Source of the DNA: a bacterium
GTDB taxonomy: Bacteria; Bacteroidota; Ignavibacteria; Ignavibacteriales; Ignavibacteriaceae
DNA: 64,000 nt
NCBI GenBank assembly: GCA_016716565.1
Contig: JADJWC010000002.1
Coordinates: 682,001-746,000 of the forward strand
Direction of reading: 5' to 3'
Under the pieces are notes generated by a model. That model worked only from the letters and a program-made list of their open reading frames with translations, had not been told where the DNA came from and made no database searches. Below are positions 52,477 through 61,999 of this stretch, piece after piece. The position numbers and the translations under genes are program-made. The stretch's first letter is position 1, and each line of letters opens with the position of its first letter.

Positions 52477-53199
52477 TTAATGTGCAAACTGCGGAAACAG
52501 ATGCGAAAACTTCTGAACTACAGCTTCGGCAATGAGATAAGCTGCCCCTCTATGAGTAAGCAAATCAGTGTTGACTGTCATGTGATATAAAAGCGGATCA
52601 TCAATATCAACGTGAAAATATGATCTCAAATATTTCTTCCTATTCTCATCCTCTTTTTTGATATAAGTAAGCGCTTCCTTTTCATTCATATCCATCAACT
52701 CTTTTATGTGCTCGACTCTTTTTTCCAGCGATGCAATAAGTCTTACGTGAAAAGTGTTCTTCAGTTTCGCTGTAATGATGTGTGCGCCTCTTCCAACGAT
52801 TACCACATTTCCCATTCGTGCAAGCTGCAGGATTGTATCGGTTGTTTTATGAACAAGTGTCCATTCCGAAGGTTTCAGTCCGAGCATTTCATACACAACT
52901 GCATTAAGATGTTTATACTTTCCTTCGTGCATAAACTCAGAAATCTGTTTTGGCAGGTTGTGATCTTCGAGTACTCTTTCAATAAGATTTCGATCAAAGA
53001 ATGCCCACTTCACACCTTCAAACTCTGAGTATTCATCCATTATCTGGATGAGTTTTTCGCATACCGGCTTTGAACCTGCACCGGTTTGGCGGGAAATAGT
53101 AATGCAGGGATACAATTCTCTTTTGATGAATTTTTGATCTGATGATCGTGTGTGGGATTCGATATAACGTTTACTTTTTTCGTATGCTCCTATAGTCAT
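52477..53199 (-). CDS. Cytidylate kinase-like family protein
   Basis: The 240-aa protein has the cytidylate_kin2-type pattern: a P-loop-like start ITISRQTGAGSKPVCEKL (degenerate Walker A), VKWAFFDRNLIERVLED, GNVVIVGRGAHII and KLKNTFHVRLIASLEKRVEHIKE. It probably binds a nucleotide but need not be a true CMP kinase, since the Walker A is GAGSKP rather than GxxxxGK[ST]. Convergent neighbours on the left; the start is preceded by AGGAGAAT. It is a stand-alone gene. Confidence 0.8.
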   Translation of the reverse strand: MTIGAYEKSKRYIESHTRSSDQKFIKRELYPCITISRQTGAGSKPVCEKLIQIMDEYSEFEGVKWAFFDRNLIERVLEDHNLPKQISEFMHEGKYKHLNAVVYEMLGLKPSEWTLVHKTTDTILQLARMGNVVIVGRGAHIITAKLKNTFHVRLIASLEKRVEHIKELMDMNEKEALTYIKKEDENRKKYLRSYFHVDIDDPLLYHMTVNTDLLTHRGAAYLIAEAVVQKFSHLFPQFAH

Positions 53200-53337
53200 T
53201 ACAATTATTCTCCTTTCTAGAAAGCCTCAGTAGAAGTAAATGCTTTATTGTTAGCAAGAATTTTCAGAAGAAACTTTTCTCTTAACTAATAATATAATTT
53301 TAAAATGAAGAAAAGCAACAGTAGAAGTAAAAGAATT

Positions 53338-54834
53338 TTAATCTATCTCTATAGATTCTTTTTGAGAAAGGTCAAACCAGCTTTTTATTCTTTCTTTTTC
53401 ACTTCCGTTTGTAGAAATGTGGAAGAATTCGTTTTTATGGATGTCGTATGTATAATCTTTTTGCCATTTGTCAATGTTTGCCACAATTTCTTTAAGACCA
53501 TTTGTAATGAGATAAAGTTCTTCATTCGTCATTGTTGGATGGATTGACATTCTCACCCAGCCGGGTTTTTCTGATAAATCACCCTGATCAATTTTATCTG
53601 TTATCCGTTTTGATCTTTGTGGATCAACATGCAGAAGATAATGTCCGTAAGTTCCAGCACAGGAACAACCACCTCTTGTTTGAATGCCATATCGATCATT
53701 TAAAAGTTTTACAATTAAGTTGTAATGAATATCATCAACATAAAATGAAATTGCACCGAGACGATGTATAATGTGATGTGCAAGTATGTGCATACCGGGA
53801 ATCTTAAGCATCTCATCAAATGCAATTTTGATCAATTCCTCTTCCCTCTTCCGCATTTTATCAACATTTATTTCTTCTTTCAGCTTGATGCATAATGCAG
53901 CTTTGATCGCCTGCAAAAAAGCCGGAGTTCCACCGTCTTCACGAGCTTCGATGTTGGAAACAAATTTGTGCTGACCCCACGGATTTGTCCAGTCAACTGT
54001 TCCTCCGCCGGGCTGATCCGGAACTTTGTTTTTATAAAGCTGTGAGTCGAAAATCAAAACACCCGAAGAACCGGGACCACCGAGAAATTTATGAGGAGAA
54101 AAATATATCGCATCAAGTTTTTCCAGAGGATCGGATGGATGCATATCAATTTTAACATAAGGAGCTGAGCACGCAAAATCAACAAAACAATATCCGCCGT
54201 GTTTGTGAACTATCTTTGCGAGTTTGTGAACAGGTAATTCAATTCCAGTAACATTTGAGCAAGCAGAGAAAGCTCCAATTTTCAGTTGACGGTTTTTGTA
54301 TTTGATTAATAATCTTTCAAGATCGTTCACCTCAACCAAACCTTCATCTGTCGGAGCAATAACAATTACATCAGCGATTGTTTCAAGCCAGGTCGTATGG
54401 TTTGAGTGATGTTCCATATGAGTAACAAAAACTATCGGACGAAGTTCTTCGGGGAGTTTAAGATAATCTTTTAACTGTTCGGGAATTTTTAGACCAAGCA
54501 ATCGCTGTAGTTTGCAGATAAGTCCTGTCATTCCAGAACCAGCAGTGATTATCACATCATCTTTTGACGCGTTGCAATGTTTTTTAATTATCTCGTGAGC
54601 TTCGTGGTAAGCGTGAGTCATTGAAGTGCCGGTTTCACTCGATTCGGAATGAGTGTTGCCGACAAGCGGACCGAATAATTTGCTGATTTTTTCCTCAATT
54701 GGTTTGTATAAACGTCCGCTTGCAATCCAGTCAGCATAAACAATTCTCTTCTCGCCATAAGGCGAAGTGAAAGTTTTATGGTAGCCTACAATATTTTCTC
54801 TGAATTGACCGAAATATTCTTCGAGGTTTTTCAT
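53338..54834 (-). CDS. Class V aminotransferase-like PLP enzyme
   Basis: The 498-aa protein has the class V aminotransferase/cysteine desulfurase fold: NTHSESSETGTSMTHAYHEAHEIIKKH, VIITAGSGMTGLICKLQRLLGL, HMEHHSNHTTWLET, CFVDFACSAPYVKIDMHPSD and the PLP Lys in YFSPHKFLGGPGSSGVL. A Cys-containing GGCSCAGTYGHYLLHVD segment is in the C-terminal part. It could be a desulfurase or an aminotransferase; I see no Fe-S partner beside it and no firm substrate. Confidence 0.8.
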   Translation of the reverse strand: MKNLEEYFGQFRENIVGYHKTFTSPYGEKRIVYADWIASGRLYKPIEEKISKLFGPLVGNTHSESSETGTSMTHAYHEAHEIIKKHCNASKDDVIITAGSGMTGLICKLQRLLGLKIPEQLKDYLKLPEELRPIVFVTHMEHHSNHTTWLETIADVIVIAPTDEGLVEVNDLERLLIKYKNRQLKIGAFSACSNVTGIELPVHKLAKIVHKHGGYCFVDFACSAPYVKIDMHPSDPLEKLDAIYFSPHKFLGGPGSSGVLIFDSQLYKNKVPDQPGGGTVDWTNPWGQHKFVSNIEAREDGGTPAFLQAIKAALCIKLKEEINVDKMRKREEELIKIAFDEMLKIPGMHILAHHIIHRLGAISFYVDDIHYNLIVKLLNDRYGIQTRGGCSCAGTYGHYLLHVDPQRSKRITDKIDQGDLSEKPGWVRMSIHPTMTNEELYLITNGLKEIVANIDKWQKDYTYDIHKNEFFHISTNGSEKERIKSWFDLSQKESIEID

Positions 54835-54951
54835 TGACTGTTCTTCAACTTTTTATCTTTTGGTATGTGAATATAATGAATTGAGAAAAGCAAAGCACCT
54901 ACAGTTTTTATGGAAGAAACACCCCGATGATTCAACAGGACTGAATAAGAG

Positions 54952-56283
54952 CTACTTGATTAAGATTAGCTTCTTTGTAGCTGTAAAATTTCCAGCAGAA
55001 AGAGTATAGAAATAAATTCCGCTTGATAGTTGAGAGCCATCAAATTCAACTTCATAAACTCCGGGTTGTTTTTCTTCATTTACAAGTGTTGCAACTTCAT
55101 TCCCTACAATATCGTACACCTCCAAAGTTGTAGAGACGACTCGCCGAGTCGTCTCTAAATATGAAATTTCGAACTTAATTATTGTTGTTGGATTAAAAGG
55201 ATTAGGGTAATTCTGATATAACACAAAATTTTCATTTTTGATTGGATTTATCTCTGATTCCACATTGGAAATTAGCTCACGTACATAAATTCCATTATTA
55301 GTACCAACATACAACAAATTGTTTTTAATTATAAGTGAGCTAATATATTCATCATTTAATCCGATCAGCATCCAAGGTTCATCATCAATTTTCACATAAA
55401 CACCTGATGTGTCTAATGAAGAATTTGCAGCAATATAAGTGTAGTCATGTTCTGAAAAATTTAATGCGGCATCCCGAACGCTGACAGATCCATTGAATCC
55501 TTCAGATAGATTTTCCCATGTAACTCCGCCATTATTGGTTCGAAAAATTCCCACAGGATAAGAGAATGACCAGGATGAAGTAGCATACATCTCATCCGAA
55601 TTTCTACCAAATTTTAAACTGTAAATTCCACCACCATTTTCATATCCTGCATAATCAAAGTTTACTCCTCCATCAATACTTCTAAATAATTTCCCATTCA
55701 TTGCTCTACCAATGTATAGCATTATTGGATTGAATGGGTCGAATTCTATGACTGCCACACCAATGTCAAATAAAAATGAATCTGCACTAGGTATAAACCA
55801 GTTTTCACCACTATTAGTTGTTTTATATAAATTACCACCCATTGGACCTAATGTCCCACAGAAAAGAATATTAGGATTGATTGGATCCATCGCAATTGTA
55901 TAGGTTCCAGTGCCAGCATTTATATCAATACCATTACTAGAGCTAAACCAATTTTCACCTCCATCTGATGTTTTAATTAGCCCATAAGCGACACCCCCAA
56001 CAATATAAATTATATCTGGATTCTGATAATCAATTACAAAATCCGATGGAGAAATATTAGTGATAAGTGTATCCCAAGTATTTCCGGAATCTATGCTTTT
56101 AAATAAACCTCCAACACAATTTCCACCTATATGCGAACTTGCAGCGTAAATTGTGTTTGAATCGGTGGAATGTTGAAGTAATTTAGTAATGTCTTCACCT
56201 TCAAGACCCAATAGTTGCCATTGCGGATGGATCGGTATACTAATTAGAACAAGATAACTTAATACGCAAATAAAATATTTCAT
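54952..56283 (-). CDS. T9SS-secreted BNR/sortilin-like repeat protein
   Basis: About 443 aa from ATG 56283, which follows GGGAGAAGG (a longer frame to 56316 lacks this). A signal peptide (ending HPQWQ) precedes BNR-type beta-propeller repeats: FKSIDSGNTWDTL, IKTSDGGENWFSS, YKTTNSGENWFIPS, FRSIDGGVNFDYAGY and FRTNNGGVTWENLSEG (each [FY][KR]S-x-D-G-G-x-x-W). The C-terminal domain is a T9SS sorting signal, QNYPNPFNPTTIIKFEIS...KKLILIK. A 25-bp palindrome (55132-55156) is inserted in frame in this domain, coding for LETTRRVVSTT. Confidence 0.85.
   Translation of the reverse strand: MKYFICVLSYLVLISIPIHPQWQLLGLEGEDITKLLQHSTDSNTIYAASSHIGGNCVGGLFKSIDSGNTWDTLITNISPSDFVIDYQNPDIIYIVGGVAYGLIKTSDGGENWFSSSNGIDINAGTGTYTIAMDPINPNILFCGTLGPMGGNLYKTTNSGENWFIPSADSFLFDIGVAVIEFDPFNPIMLYIGRAMNGKLFRSIDGGVNFDYAGYENGGGIYSLKFGRNSDEMYATSSWSFSYPVGIFRTNNGGVTWENLSEGFNGSVSVRDAALNFSEHDYTYIAANSSLDTSGVYVKIDDEPWMLIGLNDEYISSLIIKNNLLYVGTNNGIYVRELISNVESEINPIKNENFVLYQNYPNPFNPTTIIKFEISYLETTRRVVSTTLEVYDIVGNEVATLVNEEKQPGVYEVEFDGSQLSSGIYFYTLSAGNFTATKKLILIK
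55132..55156. repeat. 25-bp perfect palindrome inside a T9SS sorting domain
   Basis: AGAGACGACTCG-C-CGAGTCGTCTCT has 12-bp arms around one base. It falls within the sorting domain of the BNR protein, between the EISY and LEVYDIVGNEV segments that are adjacent in other family members, and keeps the frame. Confidence 0.85.
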
Positions 56284-56473
56284 AACCTTCTCCCTGAAAC
56301 TAATTAATATTAGCAAAATATAACCTAATACTCAATACTTTGATAAAGGATTTATAGTTGCCGATCACTAAGTAATTTTATTGTATGGTATTATAATATG
56401 ACTTATAGATGTTCGGGTTTACGCAATCCACCTTTTTTTTTATTTTTACATTTAGATTACAAGCTTTTAAATT

Positions 56474-57400
56474 ATGAAATACCTAATAGGCATAGACGGC
56501 GGCGGGACCAAGACAGACTGTGCAATTGCAGACCTGTCAGGGAAAATTATTCGTCAATCATCTGGCAAGCCTTCAAACTTCCTTGTAATTGGTGTTGAAG
56601 AAGCCGTTGAGAATATTTTTGCTTTGATTGAAGAAAATCTTTTTGCACTTGAGGGGGATTTCTCTGATGTAAAGCAGATAGTGATAGGTGTCGCAGGTGC
56701 AGGTCGTGATGAAGATGCAAAGCTTCTGGAAAAAGGTTTCAAGGATTATGCAGACGAAGAAGGAATTCACTTCAAAGGTGTAAAAGTTTTAAGCGATGCA
56801 CACATTGCACTCGAAGGTGCATTCCCAGACTCAGCTGGATGTATTTTAATTGCAGGTACCGGCTCGATACTTTTTGGTAAAGATGAAAAAGGAGTTATTT
56901 ATCGTGTCGGCGGTTTCGGAAGATTGATCGGTGATGAAGGAAGCGGCTACTCAATCGGCAGAAAAGCATTGAACGCAGTTTCAAAAGCATCGGACGGAAG
57001 AGGCGAAGAAACTATGATCTCGGAATTGCTGGATGCGAAAATGAATCACAACACTTCTAAAAATATCATCAACAAAGTTTACAATGAAAAACTTGATGTT
57101 GCATCAGTCGCAAAAATAGTAATCGAAGCAGCAGAAGAAGGCGATCCAATCGCAGAAGATATTCTCGATGAAGAAGCTGACGAATTAGTTCTTCACATCC
57201 GTTCACTTATAAATAAAATTCACACAAACAATCTCAATGTTGCATTTTCCGGCAGCTTGATTGATAATAAAAATTTCTATTCAGACTTACTCAAAAATAA
57301 AATCAAATCAACATTACCAAATGTCAAAGTAGTCAAGCCTGCCAATCCTCCCGTAAGCGGTGCAATTCTCTTCGCAAAAAGATTAGCGGATGAAAAATAA
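56474..57400 (+). CDS. N-acetylglucosamine kinase (BadF/BadG family)
   Basis: The 308-aa kinase has the sugar-kinase/BadF-BadG ATPase pattern: IDGGGTKTDCAIADLSGK (phosphate 1), GVAGAGR, DAHIALEGAFPDSAGCILIAGTGSI (phosphate 2) and GRLIGDEGSGYSIGRKALNA. It phosphorylates GlcNAc or a related amino sugar, feeding peptidoglycan recycling. Its stop overlaps the start of the AmpG-like gene by 11 bp, so both work together. The start ATG 56474 gives the MKYLIGIDGGG N-terminus. Confidence 0.88.
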   Translation: MKYLIGIDGGGTKTDCAIADLSGKIIRQSSGKPSNFLVIGVEEAVENIFALIEENLFALEGDFSDVKQIVIGVAGAGRDEDAKLLEKGFKDYADEEGIHFKGVKVLSDAHIALEGAFPDSAGCILIAGTGSILFGKDEKGVIYRVGGFGRLIGDEGSGYSIGRKALNAVSKASDGRGEETMISELLDAKMNHNTSKNIINKVYNEKLDVASVAKIVIEAAEEGDPIAEDILDEEADELVLHIRSLINKIHTNNLNVAFSGSLIDNKNFYSDLLKNKIKSTLPNVKVVKPANPPVSGAILFAKRLADEK

Positions 57401-58688
57401 AAGAGAAGAAAGAAATCCCTGGCTGTGGATTCCCTCTCTTTATCTTGCCGAAGGTCTTCCGTATGTTGTTGTGATGACTGTATCGGTCATTATGTATAAA
57501 CGACTCGAAATTTCAAACACAGAAATCGCACTTTATACAAGCTGGCTTTATCTGCCTTGGGTAATAAAACCTTTCTGGAGTCCCGCTGTTGACCTGCTGA
57601 AGACAAAAAGATTCTGGATAATAATTATGCAGCTTTTTATCGGGGTTGGACTTGCCGGAGTTGCATTCACACTTCCAACAGAAAAATTTTTCCAATACAC
57701 GCTTGCATTTTTCTGGCTGCTCGCTTTCAGCTCTGCAACTCACGACATCGCAGCAGATGGTTTTTATATGCTCGGTTTGAAGCAGCATCAGCAGGCATAT
57801 TTTGTAGGGATAAGATCCACATTTTACAGAATTGCAATGTTAGCCGGACAGGGATTACTAGTAATTCTCGCCGGACATCTGGAAGAAAGTTCTGGCAAGA
57901 TTCATTTTGCGTGGCAGATCACTTTTTTAATCCTCTCAGTTTTATTCGTTCTGTTTTTCATTTATCATTTACTTATTCTTCCCAAACCAAAAAGTGATTC
58001 ACCAAGAGAGAAAGTCGAGATCAAACATTTCATTACTGAATTTCTCAAAACATTTATCTCTTTCTTCAGGAAGAAAGAAATTTTAATAATTGTTTTATTT
58101 ATACTTCTCTACCGATTTGCTGAAGCACAGCTTGTTAAAATGGCTTCTCCTTTTTTACTTGATAGTAAAGAAGTCGGCGGACTTGGTCTTTCAACAGGCG
58201 ATGTAGGATTTGTTTACGGAACTGTCGGAGTAATTGCACTTTCACTCGGTGGAATTCTTGGTGGAATTGTCGCATCAAAGAAAGGATTAAAATTCTGGAT
58301 TTGGTGGATGCTGATTGCAATCAATTTACCTGATCTTGTCTATGTTTACCTCGCTGCAACTCAAACATCAAATTTTATTTTAATAAATATTTGTGTGGCG
58401 GTTGAGCAGTTTGGCTACGGTTTTGGATTTACTGCGTTTATGCTTTATCTCATTTACGTATCTGAGGGAGAATACAAAACTGCTCACTACGCAATTGCAA
58501 CAGGATTGATGGCTCTTGGAATGATGCTTCACGGAATGATCAGCGGATGGATACAGGAACAGGTTGGTTATTTGAATTTCTTTATCTGGGTTTGTATCTC
58601 AACGATTCCAGCGTTCATAATAACAAAATTTCTTAAGATTGATCCGGAATTCGGGAAGAAGAATTCAGCATCATCGGAAAATAATTGA
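57390..58688 (+). CDS. AmpG-like major-facilitator permease
   Basis: The 432-aa MFS protein shows the AmpG/PAT pattern: WLWIPSLYLAEGLPYVVVM, LYLPWVIKPFWSPAVD and DIAADGFYMLGLK, with about twelve membrane helices. AmpG imports GlcNAc-anhMurNAc muropeptides; the overlapping GlcNAc kinase gene supports that role, although other PAT members carry acetyl-CoA or siderophores. The two genes form one operon, closed by a strong terminator at 58697. Confidence 0.85.
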   Translation: MKNKREERNPWLWIPSLYLAEGLPYVVVMTVSVIMYKRLEISNTEIALYTSWLYLPWVIKPFWSPAVDLLKTKRFWIIIMQLFIGVGLAGVAFTLPTEKFFQYTLAFFWLLAFSSATHDIAADGFYMLGLKQHQQAYFVGIRSTFYRIAMLAGQGLLVILAGHLEESSGKIHFAWQITFLILSVLFVLFFIYHLLILPKPKSDSPREKVEIKHFITEFLKTFISFFRKKEILIIVLFILLYRFAEAQLVKMASPFLLDSKEVGGLGLSTGDVGFVYGTVGVIALSLGGILGGIVASKKGLKFWIWWMLIAINLPDLVYVYLAATQTSNFILINICVAVEQFGYGFGFTAFMLYLIYVSEGEYKTAHYAIATGLMALGMMLHGMISGWIQEQVGYLNFFIWVCISTIPAFIITKFLKIDPEFGKKNSASSENN

Positions 58689-58696
58689 GGTTGTTA

Positions 58697-58738
58697 AAAG
58701 GTTCTCTCGATACATTTCATTACTCGAGAACCTTTTTT
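58697..58738 (+). terminator. Intrinsic terminator after the AmpG-like gene
   Basis: AAAAGGTTCTCTCGA and TCGAGAACCTTTT are 13-bp-long arms with a 13-base loop, followed by TTTCT, 8 bases past the stop. Confidence 0.85.
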
Positions 58739-58822
58739 CTGTCTGGTTTTCGAGTTTTTTCTGATGGAATCAGAAAAATTATCGAGAAAACTTTGCTTTT
58801 GGTACATCCTCTTATCGGTATC

Positions 58823-59179
58823 TCAATATTTCTGATATTTAGCAAAACCTTCGCTTACCATCAGGTCGTTTATGTTGATAAATTTTCCTTTCTTGTCTTC
58901 GATCCAGATTTCTGCAAGATATCGTCCATATTTTTCTCTACGGTCTTTAATTGTTTCGATTGTTATTTCTTTACCACTAATTTTTGATTTCAGGAAGTCG
59001 CGAGACTTCAATCCTTCCGGTCTTTCTTTGCCAGTCAGCTCGGGTGCGTTGATTCTATTCAGTCTCAGTTTCTCGCCGCGAATCCAGGCACTTAAACCGA
59101 GATCAATATCGACAGTGCAGGTGTCTCCATCATAAACAGAAGTTACAATTGCTTTGTAGTGATATAGTGTGTGCTCCAT
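58823..59179 (-). CDS. Thermonuclease-family protein (SNase fold)
   Basis: The 118-aa protein has the staphylococcal nuclease fold: VTSVYDGDTCTVDIDLGL, LRLNRINAPELTGKER (the Arg and acidic pair near R43/E48) and KYGRYLAEIWI. Active-site residues D21-type (DGDT), Arg, Glu and the final Arg are all present. It hydrolyses DNA and RNA. It lacks a signal peptide, so it may be cytoplasmic or released by another route. It is read toward the convergent AmpG terminator. Confidence 0.85.
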   Translation of the reverse strand: MEHTLYHYKAIVTSVYDGDTCTVDIDLGLSAWIRGEKLRLNRINAPELTGKERPEGLKSRDFLKSKISGKEITIETIKDRREKYGRYLAEIWIEDKKGKFININDLMVSEGFAKYQKY

Positions 59180-59239
59180 TTTTTACCTTTATCTTTGTGT
59201 GTTGATAAATAATTTTCTGATAAACTTTTCAGAAGTTAA

Positions 59240-59797
59240 TTGAAAAAATTCTATTTGCAAATACGATTATTGTTTTGCCTAATTCTGCTCTCAGGAATTT
59301 TTGCGACTGCAACTGCACAGTTTATGTTTTCTGCAGGCGCAACTGTCGGCGGGGGATTTATCAAAAGCAACTCCCCATCTGTCGGAGTATTTACAACTTC
59401 CGTTTTTATTGAAACCAACACAGTTCTTTTCTCTGAAGTATTTCCTCGTTTAAGTTTTATCTTCGCAAAGGATTTTAATGCGACCATTCCTAATGTTGAA
59501 AAACCCTACTTCCCATGGGTGCAAGGAATAACTTTCAAAGGTGTTACTACGCAATATTTTGATGGAAGATATTTTTTGGAGGAAGGTGTTGGCTTACTTG
59601 CGTTGAACGACAGAACTTTCAGCGATACGGATAACTGGAATTACGGAGTTGCCCTTTCAATAAATGGAGGTTTTGATTTGCGGGGATTTAATCTTGATGG
59701 ATTTAAACTTGGAGCCGGTGCTGAATACGGAATTACTTTTACAAACGCTTTGCCGCAGTATTCGTCAATTCATCTTTTTATTCAATATACTTTTTAG
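59240..59797 (+). CDS. Predicted outer-membrane beta-barrel protein
   Basis: The 185-aa product starts at TTG 59240 (KKFYLQIRLLFCLILLSG), has a signal peptide ending ATATAQ and a strand-rich body that ends with an aromatic (FIQYTF), typical of small outer-membrane barrels. No family is recognised. No ribosome binding site is clear before the TTG, and no better start exists. A strong hairpin terminator follows 8 bases after the stop. Confidence 0.7.
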   Translation: MKKFYLQIRLLFCLILLSGIFATATAQFMFSAGATVGGGFIKSNSPSVGVFTTSVFIETNTVLFSEVFPRLSFIFAKDFNATIPNVEKPYFPWVQGITFKGVTTQYFDGRYFLEEGVGLLALNDRTFSDTDNWNYGVALSINGGFDLRGFNLDGFKLGAGAEYGITFTNALPQYSSIHLFIQYTF

Positions 59798-59805
59798 TTT
59801 ACAGA

Positions 59806-59836
59806 CAAACCCAATTTCTCCGAGAAATTGGGTTTG
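59806..59836. terminator. Bidirectional terminator hairpin
   Basis: CAAACCCAATTTCT-CCG-AGAAATTGGGTTTG has 14-bp arms, between the stops of two convergent genes (59797 and 59847). Confidence 0.85.
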
Positions 59837-59846
59837 TTGTAAAATA

Positions 59847-61991
59847 CTATTTGCTAATCCCTCCGGCGTCTAACTCTTCCGCAAGTCTTTCAAACTCATA
59901 TAAATCTTTAATTGCTTCCAGCATTCCGGCAGAATGAACACCAACAGACCTGTTCACTTCGGGATCGTAAATAAAATCTCCCGGCAGGCTCTGGATATTT
60001 CCGTCGAACGAAACGCCGACTATCTCTGAATCTTTATTAATTATAGGGCTTCCAGAGTTTCCTCCGACAACATCATTCGTTGCTACAAAATTAAACGGAG
60101 TCGAGAAATCAAATTCTTCCGGTGCATCAAGCCAGCGTTCGTGCAGATTCCACGGAAACTCTCCATCAAAAGAATAATAACGGTCAAGAATCCCGTAAAA
60201 TGTTGTGATTGGAGGTGCAATCGTTCCGTTGTAATCAAAGCCTTTTACTATTCCATCGGAAATTCGCAAAGTAAATGTTGCATCCGGAGGAATTGAAGTT
60301 CCGTAAACTTCAAATAATGCTCTTCCTAGTTTTTGGATCGCTGTCGCTTCACGTGCAGCAAGCTCATCTATTCGTGCAGAAATTGATTTTGATTCTTCAT
60401 CAGAGAATTTTACGAATTCAATAAAAGGATCAACGCTGTTCAGAACTGCATCCGGTCCGTTAGAAACAATCTCTTTTATTCTTTCTGCTGAACTTAAATA
60501 AGTGCGGGAAAGAATATCTTCAACTGCTTCTTCCCCTTTTTTACCATTAGTGAATTTGTTTAAGAATTCAACATCTCCAAACTCAGTATGTAAGACATCA
60601 ATTTTATTTTTTAACAGTTCCTTATTCTTTTCAAAGTCGAAATCTTCTGGCAGCAATGTGCTGATAAATTCATCCAGTTCATCTTCTGTGTAGGCATAAG
60701 ATGAATCTGTTTCAGCAAGCTTCATTTCATCAGCGAGTCCGATAAGCTGACTTGCAATCATAAAATATTCCGGTGAATCATAATTATCATATGAAATTGC
60801 TGACTGTTTTGCCGATAAGCTTCTCATTTCACCGATAACATTTTCTATGTCTGTCCAGATGGTTCCGTATTTTTTATTCAGCTCTTCATCCGACTGGACT
60901 TTACTTCGGAGCTCATTCTCAAAAGCTTTTTTCTTCTGCATCAGCACAGGATTTCTTAAACCATCGAGCATCCCTTTGTACGCTTTTCTTGAGTTGTAAT
61001 AATTCAGCAATTGATCATTGAGATAATTTGCCGATTCGGGATCTTCTTTGATTATTCCCTGCAGGAATTCAATAAAGCTGTCAACCAGTTGAATTGTCTG
61101 TGGGTAAATGTTATCTCTCGCGTATTCAAGTTGTGCAACCGTGCTAAGCCGATTTGTTGAGGCCGGATTGCCCGGAACAAAAACTAATTCTCCTTCTTCG
61201 GCTCCGCTTTTACTCCATTTAAAATAATGATCAACTTTTAGCGGAATTCCTTCATCATAAACCCGGAAGAAAGAACAATCGAGATTGTATCTGGGATAAG
61301 TGAAGTTATCATAATCACCGCCGAAATAGCCTGCTTGTGCTTCAGGAGCGAACACAAGTCTTACATCATTATATCTTTTGTAAACGTAAAGCGAATACTT
61401 TCCGTCAAAATAAAGTGGAATAACTTTCGCAAATGTTTTTTCATTTTGTTCGTAACGACTTTCAATCTCAATTATTTTTTGTGACTCAATAGATATTCTT
61501 TCACTGTCTGATTGTGCAGTCTCAAGTGCTGACTGAATTTCCTCGGTAACATCTTCAATTCCGATACACTGCTCAACATATAATCCAGGGACAGGTTTCT
61601 CCTCTAACAGTTCCCAGGCAATGAATCCATCTTTGTGAAAATCTTCTCCATCGCTAATAATTTCAGTAACACTTTCTCTTGCACAGTGATGATTCGTCAT
61701 TATCAATCCATCTTCAGAAACGAATGACGCAGAACAGTAATCGGCAAACTTTAAAGTAGCAAGTTGAACATGTTCGTACCAATCTTTATCGGGAGTGAAT
61801 CCATATTCTTCTTCGAAATATTTTGTGGGTGGATATTCGAAAGTCCACATCTTCCCGGTATCAAATTTTCCGGCTTTAATTGTATCGAGATTGAGCCAAT
61901 CTGAGCTTTGTGAGTGTGAGTATGGATAATAAAGTGAAACAATTAAAGTTATGGAAATTAAAAGTCGTGAGTAAGAAGAAGAGAAATTCAT
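59847..61991 (-). CDS. S46 family dipeptidyl peptidase (DPP7-type)
   Basis: The 714-aa protein has a signal peptide and the chymotrypsin-like S46 fold: H102 in MTNHHCARESV, an acidic residue in the middle, and S648 in VVGGNSGSP. Family members (DPP7, DPP11) release dipeptides in the periplasm. The S1 specificity segment reads GVSFDGNIQSLPG, with Gly (G664) rather than the Arg of DPP11, so I infer DPP7-like preference for hydrophobic P1 residues. The acidic N-terminal half is typical. Stand-alone gene. Confidence 0.9.
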   Translation of the reverse strand: MNFSSSYSRLLISITLIVSLYYPYSHSQSSDWLNLDTIKAGKFDTGKMWTFEYPPTKYFEEEYGFTPDKDWYEHVQLATLKFADYCSASFVSEDGLIMTNHHCARESVTEIISDGEDFHKDGFIAWELLEEKPVPGLYVEQCIGIEDVTEEIQSALETAQSDSERISIESQKIIEIESRYEQNEKTFAKVIPLYFDGKYSLYVYKRYNDVRLVFAPEAQAGYFGGDYDNFTYPRYNLDCSFFRVYDEGIPLKVDHYFKWSKSGAEEGELVFVPGNPASTNRLSTVAQLEYARDNIYPQTIQLVDSFIEFLQGIIKEDPESANYLNDQLLNYYNSRKAYKGMLDGLRNPVLMQKKKAFENELRSKVQSDEELNKKYGTIWTDIENVIGEMRSLSAKQSAISYDNYDSPEYFMIASQLIGLADEMKLAETDSSYAYTEDELDEFISTLLPEDFDFEKNKELLKNKIDVLHTEFGDVEFLNKFTNGKKGEEAVEDILSRTYLSSAERIKEIVSNGPDAVLNSVDPFIEFVKFSDEESKSISARIDELAAREATAIQKLGRALFEVYGTSIPPDATFTLRISDGIVKGFDYNGTIAPPITTFYGILDRYYSFDGEFPWNLHERWLDAPEEFDFSTPFNFVATNDVVGGNSGSPIINKDSEIVGVSFDGNIQSLPGDFIYDPEVNRSVGVHSAGMLEAIKDLYEFERLAEELDAGGISK

Positions 61992-61999
61992 TTTATTCC

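Noticed and set aside
53305..53547. 80-codon + strand frame at the end of the class V aminotransferase gene
   Set aside because: Overlaps the coding end of a recognised enzyme and lacks a ribosome binding site.
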